Below, in pieces: positions 37,901-47,999 of a stretch of 64,000 nucleotides of DNA. This DNA is from Phytoseiulus persimilis (Eukaryota; Arthropoda; Arachnida; Mesostigmata; Phytoseiidae), in NCBI GenBank assembly GCA_037576195.1, contig CM075101.1, forward strand, positions 30,380,001-30,444,000. The letters are read 5' to 3'. The stretch's first letter is position 1; each line of letters begins with the position of its first letter. The notes beneath the pieces were generated by a model. The model worked only from the letters and a program-made list of their open reading frames with translations, was not told where the DNA came from and searched no databases. A program made the position numbers and the translations under genes.

Positions 37901-40900
37901 TTCGGAATGGCATTTGTTGATGTCAGCGATGAGTTATGTTTGATTGTGCCGTGCGTTTCCAGGAAAACGCGCATTCCCTCCCCGAGGACCCTGGGAACAG
38001 AGACGGAGACGGGGAGCAGAGCGCTCAGGAATCTTACAGAAGTCGAATTTCGATGTGAAGAGGTTGAGCTTCCACTCGGGTCATGTCTCCGCATAAATAA
38101 CTCGCGTGTGACTGGGGAGTTGACGATATCAGCTTCCAGAGATACGAATATTTTCCGCACAATTTGCCTCGACTATTCCCGACATGACCGGATCGCTCAG
38201 CAGACGTTTCCCGACCGTTGATGAACTACGTGGATGGGAGCGCTCTTCCAAGGATTGTTAACTGGATACCTGAATTCAAATGGTGAGCTCTGCTTTGCTC
38301 GATTCGCCAACTGGCTTCCGAACGACCATACACGGTTGCAGCTCGTGCGGGAATCGTCGATTACTACCGATCCACTTTTGATCCGGAAAGAGAGCGCGCA
38401 GGACGACATCACCTCTTAGCTGGTGTCCACCCAGAGGCGCCAGCCGAGTGTCCGCGCTGGTAGGCGAGTGGAGTCCAGCAACTCTGCGAGTGAGAGCTGT
38501 GTAGATGGGAAGTAATAAACATGGCGGGTTAGATTTGTTTATTCGGTGAAGCGCCGAGTTCCTGACAAGAGAAGACCCTTCCAAGAAAGCTCACCTGTCC
38601 AGCAAAGTCAGCAGCGTTTCGAGTCGCTGTGCTCGTTCGTCCTGAGAGTGAGAGCCGGGAGTTTTTCTACTCGGGTGACCCCATTCGAGCCCCCGTGAGG
38701 AGTTGTAGCCGCTGCCGCCGGCGCCCTGGCCCTCGAAGCGCTCCGACCATCGCTGCTGCCATCTCGAACCACCCCACCTTGTCGTCGTCGGAGCAGGAGA
38801 ATACGGAATGCATAGAGGCTCCGCCGGGGGAAGGCAGAGCGATGGGGCAACGGCAGCACTCGAGAGAGACTAATGGTGGAAAGAAACACAGCAGGAACTC
38901 TGCCAAACTCCCACGACGTCATCTGCAGCAGGCGAATATACAGCACGGGACACAATGCGAATACGATCTGCAACACGAGCGGCGGACGTCCGGAGTCAAA
39001 GGACGGGGCCGGCCCCAAGGTGCAAGTGACTGCCGGGTGAGTTGAGCTCGAAGACTGAGTGTGTCGAGGGAACGGGCCAACGAGCATTCGGATCTACGGG
39101 AACTTTACGGGGTCTGGCCGCCGTCGTCGTTGCGGGGCTCGCCGGCCGCGTCGCCTCTCTTCTCCAGTCACCGTGAGCAGCGGGAAATTAAACTGCAATA
39201 AAAAAACGAGCGCCGCAAAAATCGCCAACCCGGACCGACCCCCCTACCGGCGCCGCCTGCGTCATCGTCGCCGACGTCTATTCGGAGTTGGCGGAGCGTG
39301 CTGGCGAAGGTGCCGGGCGCAGAGTTAGCGGGGTGAGGTGGGGCAGAAGCTTCCTCACTCTCGAGTCACTAAGCCGTGCGATCAATTCTGTCGGCCGCTT
39401 TGGGGAGCGCGCGAGAAATAAGAGAGGGGCTCTTGATGAATTCCGAGCCGCGGTGTGAACTCTCCAACGGAAAGTGTTATTCGCGTCTTCGTTCCATCCC
39501 GCGTTCGAACGAGCGCCAAGAGCGTGCTGGAAGACACCTCTGAATACGTGAAATCGGAACGGATTCCCGGCGACGGACGGAATTAAGAAGGGCGAGCGAC
39601 GAGGGACTCGAGCCGACGGTAATGTCGCAGCGCGCGGGAATCGTTGAGAGCAGGAGCGAGAGGTGTTGTTCAAGGAATCCGTCGGCCCTCACCTGTCACA
39701 ATCGCGCTCATGGTGTTGCCGCCGACCTGACAGCTTGACAACAATGCACCGGGTTTCGGTCGGAGTTTCCTGAACCAGCGTGCGGCCGAGGCTGTGTCGG
39801 CGAGCGCTCCAACAATCTCCGACGAAGGTTCGCTGTCGATGTCACCCCACCTCGCAGGAAGCCGAAAGACCCGGGATGACGGACCGTGCGAGTGGGGGCC
39901 GCACCCGCTGGGCTCAATAAATTCTTGTCTGATTCTATCCCGGCGGTCAGAGTCGAAGTAATCCAATCAGAAACGAACGAATGGGAGAGAGCGCGGAAAC
40001 GACACTGAATAACTTGCTTCGTTTCTCCCTCAGGGATCGGAGTTCCCTCCATCGCGAAGCCCCTTCGTCGCCCCTCGCGCGCTGAATGAGAAATGCCAAC
40101 TCGCAATACCTCGTCCCTCCTCCTCGATTGGGTGAAAGCGATTCCGGAATCGCACGTTAGGAAGTCTCATTCCATGGATCTGCTCCTCGCGCCAGACAGA
40201 TCGGTTACTTAGAGTTCTGGTTTAACGACGGGACGCATCGAGATGTTCTGAAACCTCGAGCGCCTCGAGTCTGGAGTAAGTTTTGAAAGATGAATCATTC
40301 CGCTCTACACAAACTTCGAGACGTTCAGGATGATATTCAACATCAATATTTTGTCATCTCCAGCCATCAGAGGACTGGGAAAGGGAGGGGCATCGAAATT
40401 TCCGTCTGTCGGATGGCTGTATCAACGATGGCGTTGTATCCCCTCTTTTGAGGGCCCAGCGAGTTTCACAGATGCCGGTCACCGTTTTCAGGGAGGAAGG
40501 TTCCTCGCGGAACAGTGTTGTCCACGGACTGCCCCGTTGCTCAGATGGTGCCCTCCCAAGCCCGCTCTCGACATCTGGCAGGTAGCAGTGAAGTATCCGA
40601 CGAGGGTCTCGGACGGCGCCGCCTCATAGCACGGCCAAACGCACGATGCTTGATCGGATGTTCAGGTGGGAACAGGTTTCCAATCGCGACGAACCAGCTT
40701 TAGGGAAGTCGACAAAAAGTGCAATTTGTCTTCCGCGATGCTCCGACTCATCGCCGGTGAAGAACGCTCACGGCCTCCTGCCGAGAGGGCCGGCTCGGAG
40801 TCGCCCAGATATTCATCTGTGTTCCTTTTTCGTTCGATCGTTCTGGGAATCCCTGACTCCGGTGGTTGAGCACGGGCAGGCGAGAGACGCCATCGCGAGG
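31962..40900. other. No supported gene; region upstream of neuroligin
   Basis: This is the 5' flank of the neuroligin coding start and should hold its promoter and any 5' UTR exons, but I cannot place them. The longest open frames (266 codons on minus at 32,181-32,981; 227 codons on plus at 34,733-35,416) have no recognisable domain and overlap open frames on other strands. A perfect palindrome lies at 35,841-35,870. A stretch at 33,400-33,620 repeats a degenerate GAAAGTATCTCC-like motif. Confidence 0.5.
35841..35870. repeat. Perfect 30-bp palindrome
   Basis: The 15-base arm AAGCACGACCGACGC is followed with no spacer by its exact reverse complement. The flanking bases do not extend the match. 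It could form a cruciform or RNA hairpin. No function can be assigned. A small foldback or sequencing and assembly artefact is also possible. Confidence 0.95.
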
Positions 40901-41883
40901 ACCGCCGAGCCCGGCTCTCTCCTTAACTTGCGGAGGAGTTCTCATTGACGTTCCGATACCCCCTTTGAATGACCATGGGACGAGGAAACACTTCCATGAA
41001 CCCTAAGTTCTTCTGCTCAGTCAGATATGAGGGTGCTCCCAGCGCTAGAGCGTTCCTGAACTCCATGAGCTTTGGGTACTTCCAAGAGCATCCCGATGAC
41101 AAGATCACAATGAGGAAGAGATCCGTGAATTCGGGCACAACACGCCCCAGGTGGACCCTTTCCGGGAGCCACAAAAGATATCACCCCAAATTAAAAGCAC
41201 CCTGTTGGTCGACCACTTTGGTAGAGACTTTACCTGAATGGACAGCCTGATATTCGGCAACAAATCATTCCCATGCCAGTATTTTACTATCGCAAAGAAC
41301 AGAGAGATAGCGCTTCCCGGAAAACGTGCAGAAATCGGCGGTCATCGCAGTCGAACAGTCAACTCGCCCTTCTCACCCCACCTGCTGATGCAGGATCTGG
41401 AACAAGCGGATACCGGGAGAATAACTCAGTGAGCGAGAAGCTCGAGTTCCCGGCTGAGACTTCCGTGATGACAAAAACCGGGAACGACCTTGGGACATGT
41501 CTGCGCTAAACGTTCCTCTTGTAACATCTTTTTTTTCGTCTCGATTTTCTTGAAATTTAAGTGTGATGGCACTCGCCGTGGGTGTCGTCTGGTTGTTTCG
41601 CCTCTTCGCCGTGCCCTTGCGCTTTCCCTCTATTCTCTAATCGAGTGAGAGTTTTTAAGAGCAGGGCCATTTATCTTGCGGCAGAGCTCTACGAACGGGT
41701 CGGTGGCCCCGCGGAAGGACACAGTATTCAAAAGAACTTCCCACGTGACATGAACAAACTTATCAATGCTAAACTTCGGGATGAGCACTCCGAGTCGGTA
41801 TCGTGTACGAAAAGTGTTCTGAAGACGTTCTTGTTGTTCGCACTCCGGCGGATTTGGATGTCCCCGTTAACGGCTGTACTCAC

Positions 41884-42284
41884 ATGGAGATTCCCAGGTT
41901 GGCGTTGAGCTGGGAGACGACGACGACGTAGAGCTGGAACACAACTCCACCGATTTCGAGAGGTTTCGTCGTAGAATCAATCCTTCCCAGCGAAATGAGG
42001 AGCGGCTCTTCCACTTCGAAATTCATCCAGGCGACGGAACTGATCGAGGGCTCTTTCGGAACTTAGATGTCGTCCAAGTCTCGGATCGTGTGACGAGAAA
42101 ATAACCTTCCTTTCGAGAAGGCTCTCGCGCGGTAAATAATTGAGTTTGCTTCCGAATTAGAAGTTGGGCTGCGGGATGGATGACCGGAGTCTCTGAGGTA
42201 GGATACGTTCCAGACCAATCGGTTGCGATAGGTCAGAACGACTGGTAGTGGTTCGGTTTCTAGTCGAGGCAGGTCCTCCGCTGT
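41884..42284 (-). CDS. Coding-looking exon(s) of unknown protein, possibly receptor-like
   Basis: Starting after the acceptor CTCTTCCATACAG, one frame is open for about 130 codons with a single TAA. After that TAA lies an acceptor-like CATCTAAG (exon start 42,061), and the frame ends at AT/GTGAGT (41,883). The encoded peptides include LPVVLTYRNRLVWNVSYL, VAWMNFEVEEPLLISLGR and GGVVFQLYVVVVSQLNANLG. The last resembles the pattern of an ionotropic-receptor ligand-binding domain start, but this is impressionistic. The plus strand is also open across part of the neighbourhood, so the strand is uncertain. Confidence 0.25.
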
Positions 42285-42499
42285 ATGGAAGAGGGGACTC
42301 TCTTTTTCTCTCGATTATTTTCCTTCCCATCCTCTCTTGTCGTGCGTCGAGTGACCGTGTGCGATTCAGAATCACGTTTCCCGACGTTTCAGCCGAAACA
42401 GCTTCACCGAAGGTACCTAAGTAGATCGTCATCCTCGTCCTCACCAAACCTGGGAAAGTTCGCCTACCGAACGAACTTCTACTGCTCACTTGTCTGGGC

Positions 42500-44800
42500 T
42501 GACTTCGATGTACTACTGGCTACAAGGGCTTTCCGAACACCAGAGAATTACACGTGCAGTTGCGAGATGGCTTTGATGCGATTGATAATAATAAACCCAT
42601 GAGACCCATCGCTTCCCGAACGCTGATTCTGGCCCGGGAAGAGCAATACTTTATCCGCTCCGGACGGAGTCGGGTCTGTCTCGGAGACCAGGATTCTGAA
42701 GCACAGGGCCGTTACGGCGCGTTATCGCACAGCCTTACCTGCCAAGGACAATCGGGCTAACATACGAACGAGCGAACTCGAGTGGGGGTGGGGCAGTCGG
42801 ACATTGACGAAAAGGGGGACGGCTGGAGGCTGCTTATGATGGGAGCGGACGAGCCTGGCAAAAAACGCTCACCGTGCCATGGTGCCAATGCGGTGCTCAA
42901 GGCTCGCAGTGGCTGACCGGTAGGTTGGCTGGTCGACCGAAACAAATAGACGTCGAAAAACACAGGACAGGACCTCGCGGCATGAGGGAGAGGAGCGCTA
43001 TACCGAGCGCTAGGGAGACAACGACGTAGACGCAGGCGACGACCAAAAAATGCTAACGATAATGACTACGCCTAACGGTCAGCGCAGGCGGCTGGACATC
43101 CGAACAGCCTGCCGGTCGGCTGGCTGGCTGGTTGGTCCGTCGGCCAACACTCCTGACGCTGGAACCGCTCCTCAAGAACGGGGCGAACTGCGGGTCGAAG
43201 AAAAACTGGCGGATAGCGAAGAGAGACACCCGATGCGAACAGAAGAACAAGCCAGCAGGAGTCTTGCTGGAAAATAATGCCGGACGGCAAACAGCTGAAC
43301 CAATGAGCGGCTCGAAGGACGGCTTCGAAACGCCGGTGAGAGCGCAGCAAGCGTGCGCTGGCAACTGACCGACTGACTGGAGCACGGCTCCTCTCAAGCA
43401 AAGGAGCAAGCGACAAGGAGGGCCTCATTGTGCTCCCCGCGGTCGTTGTCTCTTTCTTCTTGGCTCTGTATTTTTTGCTTTTAAGCCATGAGGGAGAAAG
43501 AGCGACCAAGGGGCCGTTTTTATGTTCGGAATTGTGGCCGTCCTCTACATCCTCCACAACAAATCCGCCTGGCGCACCGTCCGTTTGTCGGATGCCCTGC
43601 TTTTCGGCTTGCGTCGTCCGAAAGGTAGGCCTGCCGATAAACACTCGCGGGAAGTTTACGAAGTCCTCGGTGACCCCGTTCTGTCCCTCTTCCCCAACTC
43701 CTCTGCGTTTTTCTCTTCGCTACTCTGTTCCAACCGCGCTTCGCTCGCATTCCTTCCCAAAGCATATCGCAGCTGCCAGTTCCAGTTCATTTAGCGAGGA
43801 CGGACCCGACGCAATGCGCTGTGACGCCAGCTCAGGCTGTGGTGTCTTTGTACGAGGCGGGGCTCCGTCCAAGCGGGCGAACCGTTGTTGTCTCGAGTGG
43901 TGTTTGGTCTATAGAGGACCATCCTGGATTGTGCGACGGCCGAGGTTCATCTCCCAGGTCCACCGTCCATGTCTTAGTTCGAGGAACCATGGCGGATGTC
44001 GATACGGCAACGACTCATCGGGCTGTGTTCCAACGTCGACGATAAAACAAATCATTTCAACATTTATGTCTTGTTCCTTTCTTTGAGTTCCCACGCGGAG
44101 CCGAACTCAACATCCTCTCTCAGCCTCGAACATGAACGTTCGGTTTCATAGCTCTTGCTTCGTCCAACGTCCTCTTCGATATCTTTCCGATAGACCACAA
44201 GTACAACTACAACGATACAACGACTACAAGGGAACAATAACGCTGTCCACGGCGGGCCCAGAACAAGGCCGTCACCGCTCCGCAAGGCGGATCCTCTCCC
44301 AAAGGCAAGCCTACATCGTTTGCCGTTGGGAAGGGTCCGTATCACAGTCCCGGCGACCAGCTAATGAATGCATTTCTGCGGACGGAACCTGAGCGCGCTG
44401 AATCCGAATTTCGGAGGGTTCTTTGAGACAGGGCGATTACGCACTTAGCGCGCATTATTGCTGGGCTGACAACTCATTCGACGAGTGTCACCATGAACCT
44501 CATCCCGGGAGTCGAATGACGAGAACGGAGTTCCTCAGCGGGCCGAGGATAGACATTGGATTCCTCTATCCAATGTTTCGGAGACTTTTTACGCCGCCAA
44601 ATCCCTTGGATACCCCGGTCCGACGAATAGCTAAGGAATTCAGCCGTTTCGGCCTCGTTTCGAGCGGCCCCGCCTGCGAATTTGCTGCATCTCGGTGGCA
44701 TTCGAGTGCGTAAGCCGTGATGCCGGGAGGAACGCGCGCTGAAAGCCGTCTCATAGGCCGTAGGCGAGGACTCCAAGCAAGCTCCCCTCAATGAGTACCG
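42500..44800. other. No supported gene
   Basis: Open frames occur on both strands, including a 218-codon plus frame at 43,430-44,086 that begins with a hydrophobic stretch (AVVVSFFLALYFLLL). None has a recognisable domain, and overlapping frames on both strands are equally open. I cannot tell coding from non-coding here. Confidence 0.4.
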
Positions 44801-45335
44801 GAACAGACACACGGTCTTTTCGGCGGATGGGATTCATGGAATTTCTGGAGTAAAGAGTACAGGAGTTCTCTCGAACGTGAGTATTCCCTCAGCGAGCGCC
44901 AAGATAACCAGACGACCTGCATCGTTCCTCGAGGGGTGTGCTCACTTGTCGGACGCCAGAGTTGAACATGTTGTGAACGGAACGATGGGAACAGCATTCG
45001 AACTTCCAAAGTTTCCGAAGTCTGACAGCACTCATCGATTCCGATCTTTAATGAGCGAAGTAGGGAGAGAGGCATTTGTACTCAGACTCCGAGATTGTGG
45101 TAGCGACGTGCTTGACGGAAACTGCAGGTAGAATGTGATCTTTCTGTTTCATGCCAGCTCGTATAATATCTCTCTCCGCCTCATGGAAATGATCTCTATC
45201 GTGGTCACTGGCAAGCATCCCAATCAGGTGCAGAAGCATTCTTCCTCCTTGCTCAGTTCGGATTTCAGATCACGCGGAAAAGGAAGCAGCTTTAGAGCGG
45301 GTCGGATTCCTCTGCTAAGAACAGATGGATGCACC

Positions 45336-45845
45336 CTACCGCTGAGATCGCTCAGCCGGGCGTGAGAACATCTTCATTATCATTGCTCGGAATGAGTATC
45401 TCATGGCGCTCTTCTCTTGCAGTGCTGCATTCCGACCTGATACATAATCAGAGATAAGAGAAAACATACGACACAGGAGGAGACATAGAATCAGCACATG
45501 CGAAAGATTCGACCCACGCGGAACAAACCAACCCTGGAGGAAATCATTGGAGTCGAATCTGTAGAGTGGATTCGCTGGAGACAAAACCTCCCATAATTTG
45601 ATGATTTCATTTTCGAATGATATATAGATTTCTCGCAGCCGTCTACTGAGAACGGAAAACATATTCCGCTGGTCTGCGAAGAGGGCCCGCGATTGATAAA
45701 ACATGCTTCCAGCCCATGCACTCTGAATTTCCAAAATTGGCCGCCTGTCTGTAAGAGGGACCTGCGCATGATGAATGATGTTCCGCCACCCATGGAATCT
45801 GTGAAGTGTAAGAATTGGCCGCGAGTCTGTGACAAGGACCAACAC
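45336..45845 (-). CDS. Unidentified open frame overlapping a tandem repeat, membrane-like segment
   Basis: The frame has 169 codons. Its first third is the translation of the 76-bp tandem array (repeated pattern TD.RPIL...). The middle reads SRRLREIYISFENEIIKLWE, and a hydrophobic stretch HVLILCLLLCRMFSLISDYV follows. Basic helix followed by a membrane segment is compatible with an arthropod chemoreceptor, but no diagnostic motif is present. It could equally be a chance frame. Confidence 0.25.
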   Translation of the reverse strand: MLVLVTDSRPILTLHRFHGWRNIIHHAQVPLTDRRPILEIQSAWAGSMFYQSRALFADQRNMFSVLSRRLREIYISFENEIIKLWEVLSPANPLYRFDSNDFLQGWFVPRGSNLSHVLILCLLLCRMFSLISDYVSGRNAALQEKSAMRYSFRAMIMKMFSRPAERSQR

Positions 45846-45863
45846 TTGATAAAATACGTTACC
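45634..45863. repeat. Three diverged tandem copies of a 75-78 bp unit
   Basis: Units start near 45,634, 45,709 and 45,785. Shared blocks include CCCATG (45,713 and 45,789), AATTGGCCGC (45,735 and 45,813) and GTCTG.GA.GAGGG. The period is close to a multiple of three, and both strands are open through it, giving about 25-residue repeats such as NWPPVCKRDL / NWPRVCDKDQ on plus. A further partial unit may follow towards 45,920. Confidence 0.8.
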
Positions 45864-45888
45864 AATCAGGATATGAGACCTGTGAGCC

Positions 45889-46110
45889 CTATAAGTTCAT
45901 GAAAAACTGCAAATTCAGAGAGGTCGCGTAGGAATGATCGCCAGGGAAGCCTTCGTACGTGTAGTCGTTTTCCAAGAACCAATGCTCCGAATCCGGGAAC
46001 GCATGTTCCTCTTCGCTGTCCGGTAATCCTTCAGGAGGCTCGGGCTCCTCCTCCGGTATGTCCAAATTATCTGGCGCTTGATTCACGGGGTCTTCAGGGT
46101 CCCCAGATCG
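45889..46110 (-). CDS. Acidic open frame, possible exon of unknown gene
   Basis: The minus frame is open for about 74 codons to a TAG. It is strongly acidic and Pro-rich (DIPEEEPEPPEGLPDSEEEH), then aromatic (HWFLENDYTYEGFPGDHSY). The composition is unlike its neighbours and unlike chance frames in this window, which suggests real coding. No family is recognised, no partner exon is established, and the start is undetermined. Confidence 0.3.
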   Translation of the reverse strand, partial: RSGDPEDPVNQAPDNLDIPEEEPEPPEGLPDSEEEHAFPDSEHWFLENDYTYEGFPGDHSYATSLNLQFFMNL

Positions 46111-46883
46111 GCGTGGTCACCGGTGATTTGAAAGAGTCCGTGACGCGCGAAGCTCAGTCAGTTGTTCCGTGCCCATCCGATTCCCATGCCCTGAGCTCTG
46201 TTGTGGAGTTTTCGTCGTTTTCAGCGCCAGAAAAGCTGAATTATTGCTCGGGTCCCGCCCCCTGCTTGATATTTCCCCACCACTCGCTCCCACGGGCGGA
46301 GCTTCTTGGCTTCTGCAAGTTGACACGATTCGCAAAGTCGCACACGGTCATTCGCAGCAGACTCGAGGAAAACTAGAATCCCAGATACTTCGTGCCCGGC
46401 TAGCAAGAGAACTCACTGCCCAGAGAGTCTTCGGTCTCAATCATATGTGCACTGGCGGGATCTGGGAGCCGGTGGAGCCCATCGCTTGGAGAATGATGTC
46501 CGGGGTGGTTGAAACTGAAATACCATCATCGATCAATCGAAGCCGTTGTCGATCGTTCGCTTCTATCAACCTCAGCTCAAGCTTAGACGTCCAACATCCG
46601 TCAGAAGGACAACCAGCAATTAAGGGATATGTGAAAAACCTTATATAAACCTCTCATATCCAGAGAGGCCATGAATCTGGAGAACTAGGTGACAGAGAAC
46701 GTTGAAAATTACGAAAGCCATGATCGGAGAGATGAATCAAGAAACCTCCTGGAGTCCTGCCTTAGCCAAGTCCACCGCGAGGAAAATTGCGGTACGAGGC
46801 GCACCAGGGTAGGATTCGTTGAACAGAATCAGAACAGATTCCACGAAAGATTCGTCTCCAGCGAAAACTATTGCGTAGTCATT

Positions 46884-47455
46884 GCCCAACTCCGAGGATC
46901 TGTGCGGCGTTTTCGACGAGAGAATGAGACCAGTTGAAGAGTGGACGCTTCTTGGTCCCCGTATGACATCTGAAGAGAGTCATTATTGGCTGGCAGATGC
47001 ACAGAGCAACGCAGAGTTAACCTATGATCGCATGCAGACCGGCTTGTGGTGTGAAAATGCCGAAGCGGTAAAACATGATCGACACGCCTACGAGCGAGAA
47101 GACCAGGGTCAAGATAATGAGTAGTCGATGCCACTGAGTACATTCGAAAAGCATCTTAGGCGAAATGGAATTCAATCGTGAAGGAATCAGCTTTTTATCG
47201 AGTTTTTCAATTCCTTACAGCGAGCCATATCTTCACACCGCAGGGCATTTTGTCCTTCCAGACGTTCTGAAAGTGTTTCGCTATCATGCCGAACGAGGCC
47301 GTGAAGAGCCGTGCAATTGTCATGAGAGTCACGTGAGCTTGAGACCAGATATGTGTATTGTTCCCCTCTCTACTCACAGGGCACTGAAATCCACGCTGGT
47401 TGCAGACGAGACCGCCTGGTGGTGGTAAACTTTGCCCTGAATGACGGACGTTCAT
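46884..47455 (-). pseudogene. Multi-pass membrane protein remnant, chemoreceptor-like
   Basis: One frame encodes VTLMTIARLFTASFGMIAK to KIWLA, ending at the donor GTAAGG (47,218). After a 64-nt intron with acceptor CGCCTAAG (exon start 47,154), the frame continues in phase as MLFECTQWHRLLIILTLVF and VGVSIMFYRFGIFTPQAG. A TAA at 47,019-47,017 interrupts a second hydrophobic segment (LCVALCICQPIMTLF). Two membrane segments after an amphipathic N-terminus fit an arthropod gustatory-receptor-like 7TM protein. I infer a decayed receptor; the family call is not certain. Confidence 0.35.
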
Positions 47456-47999
47456 TGGTCAGAGGTTCAAGCTGTTGTTATGAAGACAAGCAACTCGTCG
47501 TCATCATACTCGATAGTTATGAAAGAAAAAACAAAAAAAACTCGTCGATGCCCTCAGATAAACAGTCGCTGCGAGGCTCCGGTTCAGTCATGCTCCACCC
47601 ACTTCCGTCCGGGGAGATGTTGACCCTTGCCAGTGGGATGTATTCCTCGTCGCAAAGATCGTACGTCATCGTTTGAGCTCTGAGCCACCCTCTGGACGCT
47701 GGACGTCGATGTCGTTTCGTTGGAGCGTCCCTGAGCAAAGTTCCAGGACTCTGTGCAAGAGCAATCGATCGCGGCTCAGATTCCTGACTGGTCTCGGTTC
47801 GGAATTCCGAAAATCCGGGATCTCGAATGCCCAGAATCCCGACAAGGATACCCAGAATCACGAGTACCCGGGATGCCAGCACCTTCTTTCCCCTCAAAGA
47901 GAGCCTCAATGGAAGTAAACGAGACTTCCATGCTCAGCAATGAGTCTGATCGAGGACTCGGAGTGTAAGAGAGGAAGCTGAGGTTTCAAAGCAAACTAT

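Noticed and set aside
43430-44086. 218-codon plus frame with a signal-peptide-like start
   Set aside because: Hydrophobic start followed by Ser/Pro/Cys-rich sequence typical of random translation. Two other frames are open over the same interval and no family is recognised.
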